64,000 bases of DNA from Papaver somniferum (GCF_003573695.1 NC_039366.1:165740339-165804338), one strand, 5' to 3'. Shown: positions 43,850-55,700, counted from the stretch's first letter. Numbers and translations: made by a program. The notes: generated from the letters alone by a model not told the origin.

Positions 43850-44430
43850 GGTTTACTTTTTTTTTTTTAGGAACTACAGGTCCCAAAGTATGACTTTGAG
43901 ATCTAAACTGCTTGTAGAATGTCTTGCTGACAAACCGAGCAAGCCTAAATCTTCTAGCAACTTTTGAATTTTCTGGTTCGCCATTAAGAATATCAGTGTG
44001 TGATGCCTGGTTAATGTGCTGAAGCCTGATAGATCTCATCTAAAGTGGCTTATTGAGCAACCGAGCGAGCCTAAATCTCCTAGCATCTGTTGGATTTTAT
44101 GGGGCATTATAGTCCTAAAGATTTGTTGGTTCGTGATTAAGAATATCAGGGTGTGCTGTCTGGTTATTGTGCTGAATCCTGATAGGTCTCAACTGTACAT
44201 AGAATGGTTTAGTAAACAACCTAGCAAGCCTAAATATTCTAGCATCTCTGGGTTTTCTGGGATATTATAATCAGCAGGATTTGGCGTTTTGCAATGAAGC
44301 CTGATAGATCTCAACTGAACATAGAATGACTTAGTGAGTAACCTATTAAGCCTAAATCTTCTAGCAGCTGTTGGATTTCCCGGGGCATTATAATCATCAG
44401 GATTTGCTAGTTTTCTCTCAATCATGATGG
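43850..44430 (-). repeat. Four degenerate tandem units with coding-like character
   Basis: The anchor CTAGCA followed by a TGTTGGATTTTC-like stretch occurs at 43954, 44080, 44239 and 44361 (spacings 126, 159 and 122 bp). On the minus strand the units read variants of ARRFRLNRLLTKSFYVQLRS followed by IRL, best in 44425-44300 and 44000-43860. These may be multiplied exons of the Helitron gene's N-terminal region or of a captured gene. I do not recognise the protein. Confidence 0.5.
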
Positions 44431-46071
44431 TTGTGCAACAATGAACGGTTTGGTTTTAGTTTTTTGCTTTTAGTTTTTTTTTCCTCCAGATGGTTTTACT
44501 ATGGTGAAAAATACTATAACCCCCTATTATATGGGTTCAACACATAGAAACCCAACAAAATGGATCCTTCATTGTCAACTCCATTCTTTCACATTTTGAT
44601 ATTTCTAGGCCCAGAACTTTAATTTTTAGGGCTTGATAATAAAGTGACATTTTCATAATGTCAAATTTACCCTTTTCAATATATACAAGAGAAAAATCAT
44701 AAGATCCATTCATTTCTTCATTTTCTTTCTCTCTCATCTCTCTCGCTCGGTTGCAGGTTGCAGAGAAAAAAGTTTCAGGGTTTGCTCTCTCTCTCAGACG
44801 AAGAAACAGGCCGAGAACACGATTTCTAATCGAAATTTCCAGTGAGTAATGATTTCATAACTTAGATCTGACCTTTACAAAAAAAGATCCTGATTATCTA
44901 AACATAAATTTGAAATCAACATCAGTTATTCTTCGGAGATTCAATGAAAATTCATCAGCAGGAACTGAATATGAAGATTCTCGTAGAAAATCAAATCGAA
45001 CAGGAAAAATTTCAATTCAATCGGTTGATTTCGTAATCTGATTTCATTTTTTCTGCAGAGATTTCGTTCTAATTTAGTTTTCTGTTTGAAGATTCATATA
45101 AAGTTTCTAGGTTTATATTTCTTTCATTGATTTCATTTTCTTTTTTAGATCTGGAAGAATGATAGTAAATCATCTGCGTGTTTGTTATTAGAAGAAGAAG
45201 ATCTGTTAGAAACGATGATAAATCGAAATTTTATTCTCGGTGTTTTGGAATTTTGGTGCATTTTTGGAGTTCATCCTGGTTATGATGTAGTTATTTAGAG
45301 ATTTGAATGGATTAGATTCAATAGATAAAATAGTTGAGCATCAAATAATCTATGAATTCGAATCAGTCAAATATTATTTCAATTTTATTTTGAATCTGAA
45401 ATTAAAGCTTGTGAATCTCAAGTTAAGGTTTCATCATCTCTTCTCAGTCTCCATTCAAGTCAGAAGTCTTCTATAATCTAATTAGTTATTGTTTCATCTC
45501 TTTCATTTTTTTCAAGGTTTTTTTAAGTTGGGATTTCCTCTTCTTTGTTGTTTTTCATGTATGTAATGATGTTTTAAACCTTAGGACTTACTTATTGTGC
45601 AGGTTCAACAATGGAACTATGAAGATCTTCAACAACAACAGAAATAAAGAAGATAACAACTAATCGTCATTCACAGGTGATTCAAAATCTGATTCTTCTT
45701 TTGCTTTGGAAACAACTAATGAAGAAGCTGTTAATAGTAATAATTTTCATCTGGAGATTCGGTATCACCAACATCTGATAATTCTGTTTTTGAGTTCTAA
45801 ATGTTTGATGAATTGCTTCTGTTGTTTGGTTTTATTGATGTTGTTTAATTTTTCTAATTTAAGGATACGAAATGTAGATGAAGTATTTGGATCTGGCATT
45901 TAGTATGTTTATTTACATATTCTCAGTTTTTACTAAACAAAATTGTTACAAAATGTGAAGAAGGACACACAAAACCTTTTTTGAGATCTTTGCTTCTTTC
46001 AATTGCTAATAAACCCAGTATGTCCATCCTTCCATGTAATGAAGTTTTCTACACTTCCTTGATGCAAAACA
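44431..46071 (+). other. AT-rich region with leader/intron-like sequence
   Basis: 44431-44690 contains a CTAGGCCC motif that recurs inverted near the other end of the segment (49940-50040). 44690-44850 is CT-rich (CTCTCTCTCAG), like a plant 5' leader, and 45590-45675 has a possible small exon bounded by TGTGCAG and CAGGTGATT. I see no long ORF. It could be a captured promoter and leader of the gene fragment that follows. Confidence 0.3.
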
Positions 46072-46591
46072 ACTTTGGGTACTGGAATCTGTACCTGGAG
46101 ATATAAATCCTAAAGAGGATGATGGAGAAATTGAGAAGGTTTTCCAGACCTTGCAAAGTTTACCCTCAGAAATCCCATCAAGAAAGTAAGAGTTATTCTC
46201 CTTCATTTTGTTGTACTTATGTATACTACAGTTTTCATTTGTGCAATTGGGAAGTTGATATATACATTCAACTACACTACCATATATATGGATCCACTGT
46301 AAAGGTGGACGACTTTTGGAGTTCATGAAATGCCAGTGAACAACACATTTGGAAGTGTTTTCTTCTTTCATGGAAAATCATACCTTCGTAAGAGAATTGA
46401 CGTTAGTAGATCAACTATCTAACATGTCATATTATGTTTCTAAAACTCAGGTGGCTTGTAGCTTACATGATGGAGCTTGGGTTCTTCAAATCACTTTCCC
46501 AGTGGGTTGGCAATAACCTTATGAAATCTGGGGACCATGAAACATGGGCTTTTGATCTCCAAGGTGCTGTTGATATGTTCAATTCATACAG
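46072..46591 (+). pseudogene. ABHD11-like alpha/beta-hydrolase gene fragment, two exons
   Basis: Exon 46072-46187 reads LWVLESVPGDINPKEDDGEI and continues to LPSEIPSRK. The intron 46188-46450 has GTAAGA and CTCAG borders, and the splice joins the split Lys codon to WLVAYMMELGF in exon 46451-46591, which ends at FNSYR before GTATGT. This matches the central to C-terminal region of plant alpha/beta-hydrolases of the ABHD11 type (organelle-associated esterase-like proteins). The nucleophile Ser region upstream and the catalytic His region downstream are absent. Preserved introns argue for DNA-level capture by a transposon or a broken local gene rather than retroposition. Confidence 0.65.
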
Positions 46592-46651
46592 GTATGTCCG
46601 ATTATCCTCATTAATCTGCGGTATTAGCTCCCGTTTGTGCTTTATTATGGA

Positions 46652-49600
46652 TGTGTAACTTTCAGTTACACAAGCTAAGTGGATGTGTAACTTCTAGTTA
46701 CACAAGCTAAATAGATGTGTAACTTCTAGTTACACATGCTAATTAGATGTGTAACTTTTACTTACACATAATGATTGAATACAACAGTTGAAGGTTTTTA
46801 ATGCTTGGAAACAACTTATTCATGATTAAACCTAGGTAGTTCTTGTCATCTTGTATAAGAACTCCAATTTGAATGATTCAGGTTTCAGTTGGTGATATTG
46901 TGGTGACTCCAATTTGAATCAATCAATTTATTCCAATTTGTTCTTTTGAAGCTACTTCAGGTAACGTTTTTGTTTTGATTCAATATGATTGACTCATTTA
47001 GTAGTTCTATTTTCTTATTTAGTTTGATTAGGTTTTGATTCTTGTTTTGGTTGTTCTATTCAGGTCAGAGTAGAAAAATATAATTCTGACCTGATTTGCT
47101 CAATTGTTTTTCAGAATTGATGAATTGAAGGAGATGATGAGAAGATAAAGGATGAACTATTTTAAGTTTCTACTACTGGTGCTAGTGGTGATAGGTAATT
47201 AGCTGATTTCACAAGGTTCTCTTCTTTTTTAAATGTTTATGTTTTTTTTGTGATCAAGGTTAACTTGTTCTGATAAATTTACTACGGTAGCATCCCTGTC
47301 AATGATTGGTTTTTAGTGTTGACTTATGCATCCTTGTAAAGGTAGTATATGGATTTTGTAATGTATATCAAAGGGGGCAATGCTTTCCGTTGAATGAATG
47401 TATATCAAAAGGTAGTATATGGATATAGGTCTGCACATTACATATTTTTAACTGCACATTAGACAAGCCATATGCATGACAGTTTGCACATTTAACTAGC
47501 ATTGGCAGACTATATATGTGTAACTAGTAGTTACACATCTAATCAAATGTGTAACTTCTAGGTACACAAGCTAAATGAATGTGTATCTACTAGTTACACA
47601 TGCAAATTAGATGTGTGACTTATAGTTACACATGTTAATTTGATGGTATATGCATATGTAACCTAATATGAAACTTCTATCTAACTGTAACATTTTTAAT
47701 TTTACCTTCTTTTTGTAGAGTCTGTAACTCTGTAAGGGTGAACTATTAAGTTTTGTATACTTGCTCTAGTTTATTCAGTTATGAGATAGATTTGACTATC
47801 TGTGTCCATTGGTTTTTGATTTTTGGATGTCCTGTTTTGTTCATTTGTATGAGAAGTGTTCTAGCTGCTATGGTACTGATATCATTTGCTTGTCATGTAG
47901 TTACTAAGAAGGCTGACCCCAAGGTGCTGGCTAACAAAGCTTCCAAGGCTGTCAAAGCTGGAGCATCAACCATTAAGAAGAAGGCTAAGAATATCTGCAC
48001 ATCAGTCATATTTCACAGGCCAAAGACATTGCAGAAGGCAAGGAATCCCAAGTACCAATATATTAATGCACTACCAAGGAACAAGCTGGACCATTACCAG
48101 ATCCTGAAATACCCACTCACCACCGAGTCCGCAATGAAGAAGATTGAAGACAACAAGAAGAAGAAACAAGGATGCTTTCAAGAAGATGTACAACATCCAG
48201 ACAGATAAAGTGAACACCGTTATCAAGTAAGCCTTCTTGATTACTTACGACGCTACTCTTTTTCTTGAAAGGTAGTATATGGATATAGGTCTGGAATGGT
48301 TCACTTAACTCATACATCTGTTTAACTGCACATCACACAAGCCATATGCATGACAATTTGCACGTTTAACTAGCATTGGCAGACTATGGATGTGTAACTA
48401 GTAGTTACACATGCTAATTAAATATGTAACTTCTAGGTACACAAGCCAAATAAATGTGTATCTACTAGTTACACATGCAAATTAGATGTGTAACTTATAG
48501 TTACACATGCTAATTTGATGGGATATGCATATGTAACTTATAGTTACACATGCTAATTTGATGGGATATGTTATAGTGGTTATATTTATGAAATTGAGAA
48601 AAGAACATCAAGTCCTAGTAGTAGGGAGTAGTAGTGGATGCAGATCAGACTAATTAGATGCAGGTTATACTTATAGTTACACATAATAATTAGATGTGTA
48701 ATTTCTAGTTACACATGATGATTGTATGTGTAACTTATGCTAATATGCATGTGTAACTATTGTTTACATGTGTAACTACTGATTACACATGCATTTTGTT
48801 TTCCTGGGTTCATATCTATACCCTGCTGAATCAGTTGTGTGATCATTTTTTGCGATATAATGTGCTAGCACAAGGTTCCCAGGTGTTTGTATTATCTGCC
48901 AGTACAATTACTGTCTGAAGCTTTACTTCTGTTGCTTAAAATGTCCTTCGTCATCGATATATGAAAATGGCTTAGGTACATCTAGACTAGCGCTGTAAAA
49001 CGTCTTTCTGTTAATACAGTGCTAACAACGTCTTTTTGCTGAAGCAGTGATATCTTAATTAAGAGCTTCTCATTCACTTGCAAGGTTAACTGTATTATTT
49101 TATGACTGGTAATTGCTTGATAGTCACCTCTCGTTTTTGCTAGTGTTATTCATTTAGAGATGGATTTGCTGATTTTATGTTGACATATCTAAGTCAGATG
49201 CATGTGTAACTCCTAGTTACATAATTCAGATGCATGTGTATCTGCAAGTTACACATGTTAATTAGATGTGTAACTTTTACTTACACATACTGATTTTGGG
49301 TACACATATCAATATGTATGTGTAACTCCTAGTTACACTAGTCATATGCATGTGTAACTGCTAGCTACACTAGCCAGATGAATGTGTATCTCCTAGTTAC
49401 ACATGTTATATGCATGTGTAACTCTCAGTTACACAATTCAGATGCATGTGTAACCGCTAGCTACACTAGTCAGATGCTTGTGAAACTGAAATATACATTG
49501 TTTTATGTACTTTTCATTTTAATCGTATAAATACTGATTGCTTGTTGTTATATTTCAGGTTTTAGATAACTTCATAAAAGCTAATTGCTTAAACGTGGTA

Positions 49601-49910
49601 ATGGTCTCGCTGGAACTAGAGTTGACGCTGAATACACAAGTCAGATGCATGTGTAACTCTCAGTTACACTAGATAGACACATATGTAACTCTCAATTACA
49701 CTAAACAGATGCGTGTGTAACTTCTAGTTACACATGCTAATAAATTATTGTAAATGAATATTAAAGTAATAACTTTTTTTTTTGTGTTTTTTTTTGATGT
49801 CTATTTATTTGCATATATATACAAGTGTAACTTTGCATTACACATATCATAAGGATGTGTAACTTCTGGTTACACATGCCATATGCATGTGTAACTTCTG
49901 TTTACACCTT
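46652..49910. repeat. Dispersed array of hairpin-forming TGTGTAACT-N-AGTTACACA units
   Basis: Near-palindromic units, TGTGTAACT, 3 to 4 bases, AGTTACACA, separated by A/T-rich linkers such as TGCTAATTAGA, occur in clusters at about 46652-46767, 47514-47646, 48393-48549, 48668-48790, 49197-49490, 49640-49738 and 49824-49907. I count more than 25 recognisable full or half units. They surround the RPL23a fragment. Between clusters I see only A/T-rich, non-coding DNA (including 46592-46651, 46768-47513, 48227-48392 and 48791-49196). Confidence 0.85.
47901..48226 (+). pseudogene. RPL23A: 60S ribosomal protein L23a (uL23) gene fragment
   Basis: After a good acceptor (CATGTAG at 47894-47900) the frame reads TKKADPK, then [16 protein letters not shown] and [20 protein letters not shown], the characteristic uL23 core that binds 25S rRNA near the peptide exit. 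About 15 residues after KIEDN (the LVFIVD strand region) are deleted, which shifts the frame. The sequence then continues as a readable [16 protein letters not shown] segment ending at a GTAAG donor (48227). The first exon, the C-terminus and several core residues are missing or altered (for example ICTSVIF), so it is a pseudogene fragment. The splice borders show it came from genomic DNA. Confidence 0.85.
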
Positions 49911-50833
49911 CGCACTGTATTTTAATAATTTCGGGCCTAGATTTAATAATTTTGGGCCTAGATTTAAATTTTATTTAATTATGGGCTTGACAATATGCAT
50001 AAGGGTATCAAGGTCTTTTAAAAACTCGGGGCCTAGATTTAAACTTTTTTTAATTAAGGGCCTCATATTATGGGTTATCCATGGGTTAGGCCTGAGCCTA
50101 ATTTCCCCTTTACTATGTTTTTAGACTTTTCACAGGATTTATTTCTTTCCCGGAATAATGTGGAGAAAAAATAGAGGAGAGGGAAAGAAAATTAGAGAGT
50201 GGGAGACGCGTGGCAAGGGAGGTGGTGTTAACTTTCAATGTATGTGTAGGTTTTCATCACCTTTGAACATGGGGTTCATATCACTTAGGATTATAAAAGA
50301 TTAGATATTTTTTAAGCAAACATACTCACAATTTCTTATATTAGATATTTTTAATGGTAGTTTTGTTTTCCATAGATTAGGTGTTGTTATTCTATTGGTA
50401 CTCAGCTTGTTGCTAGACTGCCAGTCCTCCAAATCGACTCTGTGTAATTCTTTATTTTCTAGATTAAATGATCAATAAAAATTCTCTTTTACTAAAAAAA
50501 AGAATAAAAAGAAATGAATAATAATAAAAAATAAATAAAGAGGGTATATGATACTCAAAGATTCATGAGTTGCAATTGGAATAATATGCCATGAATATAA
50601 AGTAGCAAAACAGAAAAGCAGAACATGAGCGGCAGTCTTCCGATCATATGTGCTGGTCATGCAGTAGCGTCCATATGTTGAGATGTACTTATCTTCGTTG
50701 GCATTAGAATTGGAAGAGTGCCGATTGGTTTTTTTTTTTTTTGTTTTTATGAAAGAGTTCTGACTTAATATTGTTGGTTCCTCTTAAAGAAGAAAACTTT
50801 ATAAAGACAAACTCGTTAATCCTAAGTGAAAAG
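49911..50833. other. Non-coding stretch between the repeat array and the RING fragment
   Basis: Three GGGCCTAGATTTAA motifs (49934-50040) and related AAGGGCC stretches lie at 49930-50070, a possible end of the older transposon. 50150-50230 is purine-rich. An A-rich tract with TAAAA repeats is at 50490-50540. No gene is supported. Confidence 0.5.
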
Positions 50834-51086
50834 TTAGAGACGTGCTCTGCAATAGGGGCATGAGAACCGGTGCCGATCAATCCACATATCCAGAAACCCT
50901 TTGTGAAACACATGAGAGCATATAGACAGCTCTCTGATCTTGTCAGTTGGCTTCAAACAGTCCAAGCATATTGAACATATCGAATCTGCTTCCTGAACCT
51001 TCTTCTTTGATTTCTTAGTGAAGTCGCCAAATTCCATTACCCGTAACTTCCTTTTAACTGATTCTTGTTCAAACCGGATACGTCCT
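50834..51086 (-). pseudogene. RING-H2 finger protein gene, 3' part, cut by element IV
   Basis: The minus-strand frame carries a C-terminal RING-type domain: CSIC, then C-S-H-V-F-H, then C-P-Y-C close to the stop. Upstream is a basic KKSKKK patch. RING-H2 proteins bind two zinc ions and act as ubiquitin E3 ligases that recruit an E2. The ligand normally found as C in the H-x2-H-x2-C step is Phe here (HKGFLDMW), so the second zinc site may be damaged. The apparent start (MCSQ) lies in the LTR of element IV from 51087 on, so the true N-terminus has been separated from this part. The remainder is not seen to the right of 63475. The spacing from the stop (50834) to the array is gene-free. Confidence 0.65.
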
Positions 51087-52046
51087 TGTGAACACATAAA
51101 TCACGAAGCCATCCACGTGTTCACAAACAATATTCGCATACATCCTAATTCTAGAATTGTACGTCGTATGCGTAACGGGGATGATTATATCGATTCATCG
51201 ACTCTAAGCCTTCGGGCTTGTCATTGTCTAGTCGAATATTATCATAAATAATGTTCGTTTAAAGGAATAAACCAAGAATCAAGTATAAATATAAAGCATA
51301 TGAAGTTTAACGCTGAATGTAAGGTGCTGAAATGCAAATGAGACAGATTTACGTGGTTCGGCACTAAGGCCTACATCCACAGGGTTGGTGTTTCACTATG
51401 TACTGAATGGTTACAAATATAGTCGAATGACTTTAGAATATACATAGGTCTGCGGAAGTAGGGGGATTACTTACTCTTCCTATTTCTCTCTCCTATGTTC
51501 TCCTATAATTTCTCTCCAAAATGGTCGACCCCTTCTCTCTTAGTGGAGAGGGGTATTTATAGGATTGGAACGTGGGTCCCATTTCTGAGGTGCCGTTGTA
51601 ATCTTATCTTCTTGTGCTTTGTGCCTACTACGCAAAGGTCTTCGGCATATGCCGCGGCCTGAGATTGAATACGAAGGGTTATCCTCGCCTCTTCCACGAG
51701 CTGATTGACACGTGTATGTCTCTTTGGTATTTAATGCGGGTAGATGGATGTCTGCTCGTGTCAGACAAGTGTCTCTTTGTCTGGTCACATCTGTGTCAGC
51801 CAAACTTCCTCTCGGCCCTTGATCTGGGATCTTCCTCGGGATTGGGTGTGTTAACACCCAAGGGGTATTACCTGGTGCTCCTATGAGCCATCATACCTCT
51901 GTGATCCTCTGTCCCTGACCGTCAGATCTGCTGACCGATGGCATCTTCTGATGAGATGCTTGCTATCATGTTTTGATGTCTCGCTTTGCATACCTTCCAC
52001 ATGTCTCTTTCTGTACACGTGGTGGATGATGAAAGGTGTACATACA
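51087..52046 (-). repeat. 3' LTR of element IV (960 bp)
   Basis: The minus-strand ends are TGTATGTACACC and GTGTTCACA. TATAAATA is at 51554-51561 (minus) and is probably the promoter TATA box. The left end can fold: TGTGAACAC (51087-51095) and GTGTTCACA (about 51117-51125). Confidence 0.85.
51554..51561 (-). promoter_or_regulatory. TATA box of the element IV LTR
   Basis: The minus strand reads TATAAATA about 490 bp from the LTR start, followed by a C/T-rich tract as is common at plant LTR start sites. The 5' LTR lacks this part, so only the 3' LTR copy remains. Confidence 0.5.
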
Positions 52047-52066
52047 ATTTGCCCCTCTTCTTCTAA
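52047..52066 (-). promoter_or_regulatory. Polypurine tract of element IV
   Basis: The minus strand reads AGAAGAAGAGGGGCAAAT directly before the LTR start TGTATG. This would be the plus-strand DNA primer site during reverse transcription. Confidence 0.7.
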
Positions 52067-52727
52067 CTTGGGCGTATTTTGCAATTTTGAACAAGAAAGG
52101 TAGTCATACACGTTTCCCACTTTGCATTAACTTTCCCCGTAACTGCTCCTTGGTACGAGGAGCAGTTATTGTCTTCTCTAGCTTCATAAATAGGAAAGAG
52201 AATGTGAAAAAAAACTTTTATCCTCTTCTTGTCAGTGTTCATTCTCTTCTTGTTCTTTAGTCATTTATTATCACCGTTCTTGTGAGGAAGATAACATCAT
52301 TCAATTTTCTGTTTCTTTCTTCTGTTTCTTTCGCTCTTGATTGTTGCTACCCTGTATCTTTTGATATCTCTGATCCTCCTTTCTTCGATTGTGGTTGGTG
52401 CTTGTCGTCCTCTTCTATAAAGGTATGGGGTTCTTCATTAGTTGTTCATCATTGATTTATCTACGTATCTACCCGTTTGTCTCCTGCTGCTGTATTCTTG
52501 GTTTTGCGATGAAGATCATACATGTCGAAGCATATATGCTTGCCCCTGTTTTTTGTTACAGCGTCCGTGAGTCTGTATTTGAGTATTAACCCTGGAGTTG
52601 GATGGAGTATTTTTTAGTTCTTAGGGTTTTTAATGTTTATCCGGATGAACCATCAATTATGGGTTTTTTGATCTTTAGTGATCTCCTCGTATTCTTCTCT
52701 AAACTGTTTTTGTGTTTCCTTGTAGAT
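52067..52727 (+). promoter_or_regulatory. Putative promoter and 5' leader of the antisense gene of element IV
   Basis: CATAAATAGG near 52185 could be a TATA box on the plus strand. It is followed by a C/T-rich leader, a donor-like AAAG|GTATGG near 52421 and an acceptor-like CCTTGTAG at 52718-52725, just before the ATG at 52728. No other ORF is supported. Confidence 0.4.
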
Positions 52728-55700
52728 ATGTCTGATCGTCCGCGGGCTCCTTACCAAACCCCGCCGTCTAGTCCGCCAAGATCCCCCCGCGTAGAGATTC
52801 TGACAGATCTCCACTTGGGAAGGTCCTTATAAGTCTTCGCAATCGGATCCTCGGGTCATAGGTTTCATCTTCCTCCGGTGCGAAGGTGTGCCTACTAAGA
52901 AAGAGGATATGCCGAAGTCCTTCTGGATCTAGGTATGTTGTTAACCGCGCCCCTTCTCGTCCTCGTGAAGATTCTAGGAGTACGCAGTCTCCTCCTCGTG
53001 ATGAATCTAGGAGTACGCGGGCTCCTCCTCCCTCGTACTGAAATAGTGGATGCTCCGCCCCTTCGTTCAATGGCTCCTCCTTCATGCCTCCGCAGAAATC
53101 TTTGCCGCCTCCTCCCCGGTTTCTTTCAAAGGAAGTACTCCAAGGGTACTATGTCAAGAGCTGATCCGTCTACAAATCTTCCTTCTAAAAGGAAAGCTTC
53201 GAATTGGGTCCTACTTCTGATTCCGCAGACGAAGAAACTGTCCCCGTGATACGCAGCATTTCATTGGTAAGAAGAAGGTCACTTTCGAGCATATTGATCT
53301 TGAGATGTTCAAGGAAAAACATGAACTTCAAGATTTTGAGGTTTCGCTTCTATGCCCATGACGATGATATCACTTACGAGCTCCTTGCTAATTATCATTT
53401 GATGAGTTTCATGTGTTGACTACGGTTGGAGCCTTCGAGGCGGGTCTTATGTTGCCCCTATATAAGTCGGGTGACTCCTTTTATTATGACGTGTTGGCTA
53501 GTCGCGAAGGCTCTTCCACGAACACTCATAATCGTTCCGTGTCACAACTATCTGGGAATTATCTTCGTTCACTGAAGGGATGTTACTGCGAAGCAAGGGA
53601 GAGACTATGATGACCTGCTATGTTCCAAATCCTGCTGAGAGAGAGTGGTACACTCCTCAGAATTTTAACAGTTCTTTTGGGGATTATGTCAACAGCAGAA
53701 ACCGTAAGCCGTGGAGTGTTAGTCTTCGTAATATTGCTGCTCCCCGTGGTGAAATTCGTCTTTTGAGTGAGGTGAGTGATGCCAAGCTGAAGTATGTTCC
53801 TGGTACTGAGGGATCTGCTAAACGGAAACTCTTTCCTGCTCGTGAAAGGATTAAGCGTGACCATGATTATGAATGGCATGCTACTGTTATTGAGGTAGTT
53901 GGTCCTTGGGCTTATGGATGGATTCCGGGTCCACGCGGTTGGCGTCCTTCTGAAAATAGCAAGCCTCGTGAAACTCCTCCTGCTCGTTATGGAGATTTCT
54001 GTCCTTGGCGTCCGAATTTCGCGGGCATGAATTTTCCTTATGCTCTTGATGTCGTTGATGGAGATGAGGAGGAGGGTTCTGGTGCTACCCATCCAACGAA
54101 GAGTGCTGCTGCTGCCAAGGTATAGTTTCTTCTTATATTCTCTATCTTTTGCCCCTTTTTCCTTGCTTGAAATAATTTTCATTTTTGAAGTGAGGGAAAA
54201 AATGAGCCTTTGTGGGATGTATACTGGTTTGTAGGTGTCGAAGAAGAAGAAACTTGGACCCAAACAATCTTCTACTGCGGTTACCGGTGAGGCTGAGGTT
54301 ATGAGGAGGTTACGAGTCCCGTAAACGAAGGGTATGGTGAGGATGAAGAAATGTCCATGGAGAAGAGCGTACCGACACTTCTCACCCTGATGACGAAGGT
54401 GGTAATGGTGAAGAAGAAGTTTCCGCGGGTGGTGATGGTGAAGAAGAAGTTGCGCGGGTGGTGATGGTGAGGCTGAGGGTAATATTACCGTTGGTGGTAC
54501 TGGCGGGGTGGATCTGCCCCTGTTGGCGATGAATTGTTGGTGTGGGTACTCTGCCCGTTATTTCCCCAGAATTTTCTTTCGGTAGGATATATTCCGCGGG
54601 GGAATCCTTTGATGTGAATGCTGCCATGGGTCTTGCCGAAGACTTCTCATTGCTTTCCCCAAATGATGATTGGGATGTGCTTGGGGATCTTGGCAAAGAA
54701 GGTACCACCTCAGCAGCTGAGAACGCAGGTGGTCATGCTGAGGGTGGTAATGTCGAGACTTGCGCGGTGAGGAGATAACCGCCAAGGGGAAGTCTGCGGT
54801 TGAGTCTCCTTCAGAGGATTTCCCTTACTCGCTAATGCCTGAAGGAAGATGCCATTTTGGCTTGGCTTAAGAAGAAGAACCTGATGTTCGTCCCTAACCC
54901 TGCCCCAGTGGTCACTGGTGAGAAGAATTCCGACGCTTATACTCGTCGATGATGCAATTGTCTTCTGAAGCCCGCGTTGCTGAGATGTGGGAGAAGAATC
55001 TGAGAGCTTCAAGCTAACCTAGTGGTTGACCCTCCCTCCTCTGTTGCTGATATGATGGCCATAGCTGATGGGTACCAATACGGTTTTCCCCAGCAGCGTG
55101 TTTAGAGGTAATCCTTGTACTTTTTTTCCTTGTACTCTATGATATCCGCATTGTGTTCTTCGTGATATCTGATCCCTTTGGTATAATAATGTTTGTTGTT
55201 TGTGACGTATATGATGAGGAGCGAACATTGTAACCATGTTCTATACCAATTCTTCAAAGCAAAGTCTTTAAAGTTGGAGGCCAAGCTTCGTCATAGAGAA
55301 GAGGAACTGTCTGCGGAAGTGGAAATAAATGAACTGAGGGGCCGTCTGAAGGAAAAAGAACAGCTGGGTAACGCTGAGGAGAGTCTTCGTTCAGAACTTG
55401 CTATAGTCCGCAACGAATTGGAGCAGACTCGTAGAAATGTCTCGTCCTTCACAGGTTCGTATTTTACGGATTTTTCACTCCTCGTGATTCCCTATCTGTA
55501 TTTTGGTGTTCTGTCTGAGTCTCCCCACCCTATCTTCAGTGGGTGGAGTCCCCGAGTTGATATGGCTTCGGAAAGAAAGGGAACGACAGAAATCCCGTAT
55601 TGCAGAGTTGGTGGGTAAGTTGAAAAGCGAAGCCGTAAAGTGGAATGCTCGTGCTGATGAGCACAACGCCTTAACAGCTGAGTGGCGTGAAAAGCGAACA

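Noticed and set aside
46006..46371. 121-codon minus-strand frame over the hydrolase fragment
   Set aside because: The plus strand carries a recognisable hydrolase protein with correct splice borders.
53583..54263. 226-codon minus-strand frame
   Set aside because: It is the mirror of the antisense gene exon, which has protein-like composition, a clean intron border and a Tat context. The minus frame is low-complexity and unsupported.
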